This document shows, one piece after another, positions 1 through 7,664 of a DNA stretch of 33,798 nt; the stretch's first letter is position 1; the number at the start of each line of letters is the position of its first letter. The stretch covers positions 1 through 33,798 of the forward strand of contig NZ_JALOBS010000044.1 in NCBI RefSeq assembly GCF_023228165.1, given 5' to 3'. The notes under the pieces are model-generated. The model was not told where the DNA came from, did not search any database, and was given only the letters and a program-made list of their open reading frames with translations. The stretch comes from Methylomonas sp. Lineage in GTDB: Bacteria > Pseudomonadota > Gammaproteobacteria > Methylococcales > Methylomonadaceae. Made by a program: the position numbers and the translations under genes.

Positions 1-1
1 T

Positions 2-613
2 GTTGCGGTTTTTTTAAGTTTTATGGCGACTGTATTTGTTGTTAAACTCCCTATAATCCGGCATAAAATCAGAAGTCAAGGGTCTTTTGTTTTGAAATCA
101 ATTTTTGCAATATTTATTATTGCTATCGTAATTGGCCTATATCCTTCGTTATTAGATGTTGCTCATGATTTTATCTTTAAGAGGGAGTCTAGTGGCCTTG
201 ATGAGGCGATGTCCTCGAGATCGGGTGGTCTGTCATCGCAATGGGAAAATTTCTTGGCTAGTCCCATTATTGGAAATGGTTTTGGGGTTTACGCGGGATC
301 AGTTCCGGCTAAAAGTATTCAATATTTTATGGGAGTACCAATTTCTGCGGCAGTAGAAAAAGGGTTTTTACCAACCGCATTACTAGAAGAAGTTGGAATA
401 TTAGGGGTGATGCCTTTTTTATTAATGATGTATTCAATAATTAGATTGGTGTTAAAAAATACAGCCCCGAGTTGGCTGTGCATGTTTTTTGCATCCATTT
501 TTATAAATATTGGAGAGTATGTTTTTTTTGCTACAAATGCTATGGGAATGATTTACTGGATTATTATGATGTTGTGTACCGTCACACATAAAAGCGAGAT
601 TAGAGTTAAATGA
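2..613 (+). CDS. O-antigen polymerase/ligase-like membrane protein (5'-truncated)
   Basis: This is the C-terminal part of a polytopic inner-membrane protein. The frame is open to the window edge, so the first ATG inside it (position 23) is probably not the true start. Several hydrophobic stretches are visible, and a soluble loop contains a conserved-looking segment, SQWENFLASPIIGNGFG, which resembles the W-x(n)-P-x-x-G-x-G signature of Wzy/WaaL (O-antigen ligase/polymerase) periplasmic loops. Such proteins polymerise lipid-linked repeat units or transfer finished glycans. The stop codon overlaps the start of the following GT4 gene (ATGA), so the two are translationally coupled in one EPS operon. 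Whether it is a polymerase or a ligase cannot be decided from the fragment. Confidence 0.7.
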   Translation, partial: VAVFLSFMATVFVVKLPIIRHKIRSQGSFVLKSIFAIFIIAIVIGLYPSLLDVAHDFIFKRESSGLDEAMSSRSGGLSSQWENFLASPIIGNGFGVYAGSVPAKSIQYFMGVPISAAVEKGFLPTALLEEVGILGVMPFLLMMYSIIRLVLKNTAPSWLCMFFASIFINIGEYVFFATNAMGMIYWIIMMLCTVTHKSEIRVK

Positions 614-1746
614 AGATATATCATACTATAGCCGGGATTAATAAAGCTTCTGGTGGTCCATCGTATACAGTTCCTTCACTGTGTAGCGGTTTACGCGATT
701 TAGGAATTAATATTGAATTACATACGTTAAGTTGTGATGTTGCTAATCGAAAATATAATTTTGATGTTATTGTGCATAAACGGAATTTCCCAGCTAAATT
801 GGGTGCTTCTGTTGCTATGAAAGCAGATCTTTTACGCACAGTGAAAGCAAGCGATATAATTCATACGCATGGTCTTTGGTTAATGCCAAATCTTTATTCT
901 TATAAAGTTGCAAAAGTAACAGGTGCCAAATATATTTTGTCCCCGAGAGGCATGCTAGCAAAATGGTCATTAAGTAGGTCAAAATTTAAAAAAAGTATAA
1001 TTGGTTATTTAGGTCAATATAAAGCAATTCTTAATGCGGATTGCATTCATGTTACTGCCGAAAGTGAATATGAAGATGTTCGAGAGTTTGGATATAAAGG
1101 ACCTATTTGTATTGTGCCTAATGGTATTGATTTGCCTAGCGGGCAGTCGAATAAAAATTTAAACAGTAATAAAAGAAAATTAATATTTATTAGTAGAGTT
1201 CATCCCAAAAAAGGAATTGAATTATTATTAGATGCGTGGGCAAGAGTTTATCAATCTCATCCTGATTGGGAGTTGGAGATATGTGGCCCAGGTGATATTG
1301 ACTATATTAATAGTATTAAAGCGAAAATAGACGAAACTCCCGGTTCACGTGCAAGGTATGTAGCCCCTTTATATGGTAATGCTAAAGAGCAGTTCTATAA
1401 TAATGCTAATCTTTTTATATTGCCTACCCATAATGAAAATTTTGGCGTTGTTGTTGCTGAGGCCCTAGCTCATGGAATACCGGTCATAGTGACTAAAGGA
1501 GCGCCTTGGCAAGGCGTTGTCGAAAACAATTGTGGGTGGTGGATTAATAATACTGTAGATGAACTTGTGACAACTTTGAATCATGCATTGATCTTAGCTC
1601 CCCAAGTATTATATAAAATGGGCTTAAATGGCAGATTATGGATGGAAAATGATTTTTCTTGGGTTGAAATATCTAAGAACATGCTTTCGACTTATCTTTG
1701 GCTAAATAATAAAATGGTTAAGCCGAGTTTTATTTACACGGAATAA
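610..1746 (+). CDS. Glycosyltransferase family 4 (GT-B fold)
   Basis: This is a 378-residue cytoplasmic glycosyltransferase of the GT4 (retaining, GT-B) type. The N-terminal acceptor domain starts with a GGPS loop (residues 15-18), typical of enzymes with a glycine-rich motif near the N terminus. The C-terminal donor domain begins near residue 188 (KLIFISRVHPKKG) and carries the E-x7-E motif of the family at E276 and E284 (ENFGVVVAE), which contacts the nucleotide-sugar. It would add one sugar to a lipid-linked EPS or O-unit intermediate; the sugar is not predictable. Its start overlaps the stop of the polymerase-like gene, and the pyruvyl-transferase-like gene follows after 17 bases. Base composition is strongly AT-rich compared with the housekeeping genes further right. 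Confidence 0.88.
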   Translation: MKIYHTIAGINKASGGPSYTVPSLCSGLRDLGINIELHTLSCDVANRKYNFDVIVHKRNFPAKLGASVAMKADLLRTVKASDIIHTHGLWLMPNLYSYKVAKVTGAKYILSPRGMLAKWSLSRSKFKKSIIGYLGQYKAILNADCIHVTAESEYEDVREFGYKGPICIVPNGIDLPSGQSNKNLNSNKRKLIFISRVHPKKGIELLLDAWARVYQSHPDWELEICGPGDIDYINSIKAKIDETPGSRARYVAPLYGNAKEQFYNNANLFILPTHNENFGVVVAEALAHGIPVIVTKGAPWQGVVENNCGWWINNTVDELVTTLNHALILAPQVLYKMGLNGRLWMENDFSWVEISKNMLSTYLWLNNKMVKPSFIYTE

Positions 1747-1763
1747 TTACTGGTAAGATTTTT

Positions 1764-2897
1764 ATGAAAAAAGTAGGGATTGTTACGTTTCATTTTGCTA
1801 TAAATTATGGAGCAGTAATTCAGGCATATGCACTTGTTAAGGGATTACGTGATCTTGGTGTTGATGCGAATATTATAGATTATCATCCTGATTATGTGGT
1901 AAAAGGTGGTAGCTTTAAGCTGCCGAACAATAGGAAAAATATAAGAGCTAATTTAGTTACAATTTATCAAAAACTAATAAGTATATATTCATTTTTTCAA
2001 AATGATTACGGTTTAAATAGAAAGTTTTGTTCGTTTCGAAATAAACATTTGCATGTAACAGGGAACGTATATAAAAGTATTCATGATCTAAAGTCTTCCG
2101 CGCCCAATTATGATGTATATGTTTGCGGCAGTGATCAAATCTGGAATCCATCGGAACAATTTGGAGTAGATCCTGCTTATTTTTTGAGTTTCGGTAGTGA
2201 TCAGGTTAGGCGGGTTGCTTATGCTCCGAGTTTTGGTAAGGATGTTTTGGATGAAATCTATCATCATGAGGTGGGCGAGTTACTAAACGATTTTGACGTG
2301 TTATCGGTGAGAGAAAAGTCCGGCGTTGAGTTGGCGCATAAACTGTCCGGGCGTGATGTATATTGGATGCCCGATCCAACTATACTATTAACCGATTACA
2401 CGCCTATCGTTCATGCTCCCGGTAGACAGAAGCCGTATATGTTTTCATATGTCTTGAGAAGCGGAGAAGGGATTATGGAAATTCAGGCGCATATTGCCCA
2501 TAAGTTGTCGCTGGATATTCTGGTACCGCATAATCCTATGCGACGCTGGAAAGTTATCGGCGAAACCATATATCCCGGACCGGAGGAATGGTTGGGCTAT
2601 ATAAAATATGCCGATTTTGTGGTAACCAATTCTTTTCATGGTACGGTATTTAGCATTTTATTTAATAAGCCATTTATTACGATAGGGTTGGCGGGGAAGA
2701 AAAGCGGTTTAAACGCACGCGCAATAGGCTTGTTGAAACGTCTCGGTTTGGAGCATAGATTGTTAACTGATTTGTCCATAGAAAATGCAAACAAACTTCT
2801 TTATGAAAATATAGACTGGGGTGAAGTTAATCACAAAATTTCAGAATGGCGTGGAGAGGCGTTGGAGTTTATCGATAAGGAAATAATAAAATACTAG
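1764..2897 (+). CDS. Polysaccharide pyruvyl transferase family protein (WcaK/CsaB-like)
   Basis: This 377-residue protein matches the polysaccharide pyruvyl transferase family (PF04230), which adds ketal-linked pyruvate from phosphoenolpyruvate to sugars of surface glycans. Visible family hallmarks are the N-terminal NYGAVIQAYAL segment, the CGSDQIWNP box (C121 onward) and the NSFHGT box (residues 289-294) that lies in the catalytic pocket of the family. It sits between a GT4 gene and an FrhB-like Fe-S protein; this pairing is recurrent in EPS loci. The first half of the gene is more AT-rich than the second half, which hints at a mosaic origin, though this was judged by eye only. The exact acceptor sugar is unknown. 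Confidence 0.87.
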   Translation: MKKVGIVTFHFAINYGAVIQAYALVKGLRDLGVDANIIDYHPDYVVKGGSFKLPNNRKNIRANLVTIYQKLISIYSFFQNDYGLNRKFCSFRNKHLHVTGNVYKSIHDLKSSAPNYDVYVCGSDQIWNPSEQFGVDPAYFLSFGSDQVRRVAYAPSFGKDVLDEIYHHEVGELLNDFDVLSVREKSGVELAHKLSGRDVYWMPDPTILLTDYTPIVHAPGRQKPYMFSYVLRSGEGIMEIQAHIAHKLSLDILVPHNPMRRWKVIGETIYPGPEEWLGYIKYADFVVTNSFHGTVFSILFNKPFITIGLAGKKSGLNARAIGLLKRLGLEHRLLTDLSIENANKLLYENIDWGEVNHKISEWRGEALEFIDKEIIKY

Positions 2898-2934
2898 TTG
2901 AGCTTCTTTTTTAATTAAATATTTGCCTTTTATT

Positions 2935-4356
2935 ATGATTAAAGTTAATGATCTAAGTCAACTACAAGGTGTTGTTGATGGCGGCTATTGTTCCGGGTGT
3001 GGAGCTTGCGCTGCAACCTTGAGTACTAGAATGAATTTAAATTCATATGGAGAGTTCGTTCCTGATTTGGGTATAGCGAAAGATAACATCGATCATTTAA
3101 GCTCAGAGTTATCTACTGTTTGTCCTTTTTTATCTCCAGAATTGAATGAACATGAACTAGCGCGCCCGTTGTTTGGGTCGGATTGCAAATTCGACTCTCA
3201 AATTGGCTTTTATCATTCGATTTATGCCGGTTTTGTTCAGGAAGGCTCTTATAGGGAAAATGGCACATCAGGAGGTATGGGGACATGGCTCGGCGCTGAA
3301 TTATTTCGATTAGGTGAAATTGATGGCGTTATTCATGTAAAGCCCGTCACTGAGAGGGCAGATGGCGAGCCGTATTTTGCTTATGCTATTAGCCGTACAG
3401 TTGAGGAAGTCAATGCTGGTGCAAAAACCCGTTATCACGTCGTTGAAATATCGGAAGTTATGAATTTAGTTAGAGAATCGCCGGGGCGATATTTATTTAT
3501 TGGCGTTCCTTGTTTCAGTAAAGCTGTTAGACGATTGCAACGCGTAGATCCCCTTATTGCAGAGCGTATTAAATATGTTGCCTCGCTAATTTGTGGCCAT
3601 TTAAAAAGCGTGCATTGGACCTTGTCTTTAGCTTGGGGTGCCGGTATTCATCCCCGCGATTTAGGCGGCTTTCAATATAGGACAAAAGGCCCGGATATTC
3701 CGGCCAGGGCTTATGTATTTACTGCAACGCCTAAAAATGATTCGCCATTAATTAAAAATTCCGCATCGATTGTTGGCGGAAAATTTAATGCTGGGGCACT
3801 TATGCTAAATGCTTGCGATTATTGCGATGATGTTGTTGGAGAAACCGCTGATATAACGATTGGCGATGCTTGGATTTCTAAATATGAAGTAGACTCGGGC
3901 GGAACAAACTTACTTATTATCCGAAACTCGCATATTAGTAAAGTAGTGGCTAATGCGCAGAATGAAGGGCGGTTGTTTTTAAATAAGGTATTAGCGGAGG
4001 AGGCCGCCCAGTCTCAGTCGGGCGGCTTTCGCCATCGTCGCGAAGGTTTGTCTTATCGATTAGAAAAATCCAAAGCGGAGGGGCGCTGGGTGCCTGAGAA
4101 GCGCGTTAAACCAGGTGAGTTTGATGTTTCCAGGGCTAGAAAAAATATTTACGACGCTAGAATTCAAGTAGCGAAAATATCCAGACAAGCATTTAAAGAT
4201 GCGTTAGTGGCTAATAATTATGATCTATATCTTAATACAATGGAGCCACTGGTTAAAAAATTACGCTTTTTGGAATTACGAAATTCATTTTTTCGTTCTT
4301 TAATGAGTCGAGTTTCACGGATAATTCTTAAGTTTAAACGACGTATATTTAATTGA
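2935..4356 (+). CDS. FrhB-like Fe-S protein (coenzyme F420 hydrogenase/dehydrogenase beta-subunit family)
   Basis: This 473-residue protein belongs to the FrhB/FdhB family (PF04422 plus PF04432) found in EPS and teichuronic-acid loci of bacteria that do not make F420 hydrogenases. The N terminus has a ferredoxin-like cysteine cluster (C19, C22 and C25 in YCSGCGAC). A second pair occurs at C294 and C297 (CDYC), followed by an ITIGDAW segment typical of the family. I chose the ATG at 2935; an upstream in-frame TTG at 2923 would add four residues but has no better ribosome site. The gene lies directly after the pyruvyl transferase gene, suggesting a joint role, perhaps a flavin- or Fe-S-dependent sugar modification. 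The catalytic reaction is not established for these EPS-locus members. Confidence 0.82.
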   Translation: MIKVNDLSQLQGVVDGGYCSGCGACAATLSTRMNLNSYGEFVPDLGIAKDNIDHLSSELSTVCPFLSPELNEHELARPLFGSDCKFDSQIGFYHSIYAGFVQEGSYRENGTSGGMGTWLGAELFRLGEIDGVIHVKPVTERADGEPYFAYAISRTVEEVNAGAKTRYHVVEISEVMNLVRESPGRYLFIGVPCFSKAVRRLQRVDPLIAERIKYVASLICGHLKSVHWTLSLAWGAGIHPRDLGGFQYRTKGPDIPARAYVFTATPKNDSPLIKNSASIVGGKFNAGALMLNACDYCDDVVGETADITIGDAWISKYEVDSGGTNLLIIRNSHISKVVANAQNEGRLFLNKVLAEEAAQSQSGGFRHRREGLSYRLEKSKAEGRWVPEKRVKPGEFDVSRARKNIYDARIQVAKISRQAFKDALVANNYDLYLNTMEPLVKKLRFLELRNSFFRSLMSRVSRIILKFKRRIFN

Positions 4357-4362
4357 ATAGTT

Positions 4363-4914
4363 ATGGCTAATCAAAGAATTTATGTAGATAGTATCAGCAG
4401 GAAGTTACGCTTTATTCGCCTCGCTTGGTATATAGTTTATACATTATTGTATTATTGGACGCCGCGCATTTTTTTTTGGAAGTGGCGAGTTTTACTTTTA
4501 AGGTTATTCGGTGCAAAAATTGGCTTTGGTTGTAAGATAGATCCCGGGTGTTTCATTTGGGCACCCTGGAATCTAGAAATTGGTGATTTTACCTGTATTG
4601 CCAATAAAGTAGATATATATTCGGTCGATAAAATCAAATTAGGATCTAATGTGACTGTCAGTCAGCGTTCGTTTATTTGTACAGCCTCGCATGATATTAC
4701 GTTGTTATCCAAGCCATTAACACACGCGCCAATTGAAGTGGCCGATCACGCATGGATTTGTTCAGAGTCTTTTGTTGGACCTGGTGTGAAGATCGGAGTA
4801 GGTGCGGTAATTGGCGCCCGGTCAGCCGTGTTTAAAGACGTGGATGCATGGTCCGTAGTGGGTGGTAACCCCGCTAAATTCATCAAAAAACGTATTTTAA
4901 AAGACGCCATTTAA
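4363..4914 (+). CDS. WcaF-like hexapeptide-repeat acetyltransferase
   Basis: This 183-residue protein is an acetyltransferase of the left-handed beta-helix class, closest in layout to WcaF of colanic acid synthesis. After an N-terminal aromatic helix (about residues 14-45), it has hexapeptide turns from about residue 48 onward (for example IGFGCKIDPGCFIW). The probable catalytic histidine is H110 (CTASHDI), and the end carries the family's VVGGNPAKFIKKR motif. It would transfer an acetyl group from acetyl-CoA to a sugar hydroxyl of the EPS repeat unit in the cytoplasm. It starts 6 bases after the FrhB-like gene and abuts the GT2 gene (TAA directly followed by ATG), so it is clearly in the same operon. 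Confidence 0.87.
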   Translation: MANQRIYVDSISRKLRFIRLAWYIVYTLLYYWTPRIFFWKWRVLLLRLFGAKIGFGCKIDPGCFIWAPWNLEIGDFTCIANKVDIYSVDKIKLGSNVTVSQRSFICTASHDITLLSKPLTHAPIEVADHAWICSESFVGPGVKIGVGAVIGARSAVFKDVDAWSVVGGNPAKFIKKRILKDAI

Positions 4915-5826
4915 ATGAAAACAGATATAACAGCCATTATTCTTACCTTTAACGAAAGTCAACATATTAAACGATGCATTGAAAGTGTGCGGGATTTTTG
5001 TAGCAATATAGTTGTGGTTGATAGTTATTCTACTGATGATACCAAGATAATTGCTGAAAATTTGGGTGCAAAATTTTTACAGAACCCTTGGTTAAATTAT
5101 GCAAACCAATTTCAATGGGCTTTAGATAACGCGAGTATCGATACGGAATGGGTGTTTCGCATCGACGCCGATGAATATGTCGAAGCTAACTTAAAGCGGG
5201 AAATTGTCAAAGCTTTGTCCCAGGCCGATGAAGAGGTTTGCGGTTTTTTTGTCCGGCGTAAATATATATTTTTAGGGCGATGGATGCGACATGGTGCAAT
5301 GTATCCGATCGAAGTGCTGCGCTTGTTCCGGCGAGGTAGCGGGCGCATCGAGCAGCGTTGGATGGATGAACATATTGTGTTGGAATGGGGACGCTCCTGT
5401 CGGCTGCAAGGAAATATTGTTGATGATAATTTGAATAATGTCAGCTGGTGGATTGAAAAGCACAATGGCTACGCCACACGAGAAATGTTGGATTTGTTAA
5501 ATTTAAAATACGGTTTCATGTTTAGCGATGATGTCATGACGCAACAGGCTCACGGTCAAGCTAAAGTTAAACGTTGGTTAAAAACAACGGTTTATGCAAA
5601 ATTGCCCATGTTTGTACGACCGCTGTTGTATTTTTTATACCGCTATTTTTTAAAGTTGGGTTTTCTTGATGGTGTAAAAGGCTTCGCCTTTCACTTTATG
5701 CAAGGCTGCTGGTATCGTTGTTTGGTGGATTTGAAAATGCTTGAAGCTGAAATATGGATTGGCGACGAGCAAGAACCAGCGATAATTAAAGCTATTTTAA
5801 AAGCCAAATTAAGATTAGCGCTTTGA
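4915..5826 (+). CDS. Glycosyltransferase family 2 (GT-A fold)
   Basis: This 303-residue inverting GT2 enzyme has an N-terminal GT-A domain starting ITAIILTFNES, a nucleotide-binding VVDSYSTDDT segment and a metal-binding DAD motif at residues 84-86 (FRIDADEY). The C-terminal part (about 225-300) is an amphipathic or membrane-proximal region ending in GCWYRCLVDLKMLEAE, typical of the WaaE/KdtX-like branch of GT2. It would add a sugar to the lipid-linked EPS intermediate at the inner face of the membrane. It begins directly after the acetyltransferase stop. A degraded copy of the same C-terminal region lies about 1.1 kb downstream (6948-7067), so the locus once held a second relative. Confidence 0.88.
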   Translation: MKTDITAIILTFNESQHIKRCIESVRDFCSNIVVVDSYSTDDTKIIAENLGAKFLQNPWLNYANQFQWALDNASIDTEWVFRIDADEYVEANLKREIVKALSQADEEVCGFFVRRKYIFLGRWMRHGAMYPIEVLRLFRRGSGRIEQRWMDEHIVLEWGRSCRLQGNIVDDNLNNVSWWIEKHNGYATREMLDLLNLKYGFMFSDDVMTQQAHGQAKVKRWLKTTVYAKLPMFVRPLLYFLYRYFLKLGFLDGVKGFAFHFMQGCWYRCLVDLKMLEAEIWIGDEQEPAIIKAILKAKLRLAL

Positions 5827-5955
5827 TTTTTAATAAATTGAGATGTTTTCTTACTCTCAAGTGGGTAACTTGAACTTTGTCGTATGGTTTGTAAAACTTA
5901 GTGTTTTTAACGATGCACTATTCAATTACAGATATTTGGTTTGTTGTAAGGTGGG

Positions 5956-6948
5956 ATGATGAAGGTTAGGCAAATAGTACCTGATTGGATTAAGGGTATT
6001 GCTATTATATTAATGGTTTACGGGCACACAAACCACGTTGGCTCATTGGCCATGTTGCAGAAACAATGTGTGCAAGTGATATATACATTCCATATGCCAA
6101 TATTTCTCATCGTATCAGGTTTTTTTTTTAGAGTTAAAGATGATGTGTTTAGTGAATTTAAAGTGGTTTTCCGCCGTTTAATTATCCCATATATCGTTTT
6201 TATTTCTCTTTATCTCGTTGGTTTAACACTTATTCAAACGATTGGTGTCCACACGTCGAACCTGCCGCCAAATTCATTTATGGATTCTTTGAATATAATA
6301 TTTATACATCCTCGTGGGGCATATTGGTTTATTCATTCGCTTATTCTTATACACCTGAGCTTTTTAGTTGCAAAATTGTTTTCAATTCGATTTAAACTCG
6401 ATGATGCTATGTTTTTTAGTGTTGTAATTTTCTTATTAGCAATACTTTGCGATTATGAGTTAATTAAGCTTCGAACGGTTTTCTATTTTTTCATTGGAAC
6501 GGTGTTTTCGAAGTTTACGGGGAAACTACCAGGTTCATTGGGTGTGGCAGGATGTATGATTGTCGCCTTGCTAGTTTTAGCTGAGCCAGAGTTGTTTTCA
6601 TTTACATTTGTGCAAATTGCTTGGTGTTTGAGTATAACTGCTTTAATGGCGGGAATAGGTAATAAACTTCAAAATACATTAGGGGTTCAGATTATCGCGT
6701 GGTTTGGGCGCAATACACTTATTGTATTGGTTCTTCATGCCATTTTTATTGTATCAATGAAGCCGATTGGTCACAAATTGTTAATTGTTGATGAAACAGG
6801 CGTTATAAATTCGGTTGTGGTTTTATTTATAACCTTGACTGGCTGTGTATTTGCATCATTTATTTTTGATAGAATCAAGCTGTCTGAGTATTTGTTTGGT
6901 GTAAAATTCTTATACTCAAAACTTTTTTTTTCACATATAACTAAATAA
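5956..6948 (+). CDS. Acyltransferase 3 family membrane protein (polysaccharide O-acyltransferase)
   Basis: This roughly 330-residue protein has about ten hydrophobic segments and belongs to the acyltransferase-3 family (OafA/fucose-4-O-acetylase-like, PF01757). The N-terminal signature DWIKGIAIILMVYGH (residues 10-24) contains the family's conserved Asp and His. A second typical box is TFHMPIFLIVSGFFF. Such enzymes O-acetylate glycans at the inner membrane. ATG at 5959 may be the real start, because AAGGTG (5948-5953) is better spaced from it than from 5956. The gene is separated from GT2 by 129 bp without a clear terminator. Its stop codon overlaps the ATG of a GT2 remnant, which suggests it was placed here by recombination over a former GT2 gene. 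Confidence 0.85.
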   Translation: MMKVRQIVPDWIKGIAIILMVYGHTNHVGSLAMLQKQCVQVIYTFHMPIFLIVSGFFFRVKDDVFSEFKVVFRRLIIPYIVFISLYLVGLTLIQTIGVHTSNLPPNSFMDSLNIIFIHPRGAYWFIHSLILIHLSFLVAKLFSIRFKLDDAMFFSVVIFLLAILCDYELIKLRTVFYFFIGTVFSKFTGKLPGSLGVAGCMIVALLVLAEPELFSFTFVQIAWCLSITALMAGIGNKLQNTLGVQIIAWFGRNTLIVLVLHAIFIVSMKPIGHKLLIVDETGVINSVVVLFITLTGCVFASFIFDRIKLSEYLFGVKFLYSKLFFSHITK

Positions 6949-7067
6949 TGCCTGATTGTTATTTGATGAGGGTTCGCTGGTGCCACTGTTTGGTGGATTC
7001 TAAAATATTGGAGACAGCGTATTGGATTGGCATGAAAAAAGACGTGATGGTGATTAAAGAAAATTAA
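6948..7067 (+). pseudogene. C-terminal remnant of a second GT2 glycosyltransferase
   Basis: A 39-codon open frame matches the last part of the intact GT2 protein at 4915-5826. The remnant contains RWCHCLVDSKILETAYWIG, where the intact protein has CWYRCLVDLKMLEAEIWIG, and both continue with a charged tail ending in an IIK/VIK segment. By eye, about 14 of 33 aligned residues are identical, including all three aromatic or cysteine landmarks. No GT-A domain precedes it; the acyltransferase gene ends exactly where the similarity begins. It is therefore best read as the scar of a GT2 gene whose 5' part was replaced or deleted. It may still be translated by coupling to the upstream stop, but no function is expected. 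Confidence 0.7.
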
Positions 7068-7664
7068 CACGTAAGACTAGATAGGAGTTATGACAGTTCC
7101 TGATTAGAAAGATTAGTCAGCTAAATTAAAAGTCCGTTATGCATCGCAGGGATGCGAGCATCCAGTGCCATGGACGATTAGCTTCGAGCTATCCAAGCAG
7201 TCTGGATTCCGGCAATCCCTGTCGGAACGATGTTTTCTGTGATTGTGCTTAAGCATCTTTATAATCAGGTGACAGGCATTACTTAATGGCAACCCATTAC
7301 ACGCGCTATTCGTATTCGCTATTCAAGCACAATAGAACCGGAAGCAGACTATATCGGATTCAAAAATCGTTCGCTAAACCAAAAGCTTTAGTTTATATCT
7401 GGGATGGCGTCAATGAAAATGGCTTATAACCGACTGATAATCAATTGTGTTCTTAGCAGCAGTCTGTAGTTCAACAGGCAGCCGTTGAAGGTCGGAAAAG
7501 CCTTGGTTTTAGATGGGTTTGATTTTTGTACCTTTATATACTTCGTTATTTCAATGTTCTGCAGGCCGGCTTATATATGGATTTTCATAAAATATGAAAT
7601 TTTTTTACTTATTTATGTCGATTTGGTAAATTTAATATGTCTAATGTTTTTTGAAGAGGATTAA
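7068..7664. other. 597-bp gap with relic DNA
   Basis: No convincing gene is present. The stretch holds a degraded dispersed repeat (7136-7232, listed separately), a 47-codon open frame at 7286-7429 without recognisable similarity, and a very AT-rich end that probably contains the promoter and ribosome site (AGAGGA, 7655-7660) of the CapK-like gene. The mixture of composition and fragments fits repeated insertion and deletion at a variable EPS locus. Confidence 0.5.
7136..7232. repeat. Degraded dispersed repeat with CGGAATCC-type half-sites
   Basis: The segment CATCGCAGGGATGCGAGCAT contains a short inverted repeat, and it is followed by a CCATGGAC block and then TCTGGATTCCGGCAATCCCT. From general knowledge, short intergenic repeats of this style (palindromic GGATTCCGGCAATCC blocks) are scattered through many methanotroph and other proteobacterial genomes. 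Only one copy is seen in this window, so assignment as a repeat rests on recognition rather than on an internal match. Confidence 0.4.

Noticed and set aside
7286..7429. 47-codon open frame starting MATHYTRYSYSLFKHN
   Set aside because: No ribosome site, no recognised family and a setting of relic DNA. It could be a fragment of a lost gene but cannot be supported as a gene.
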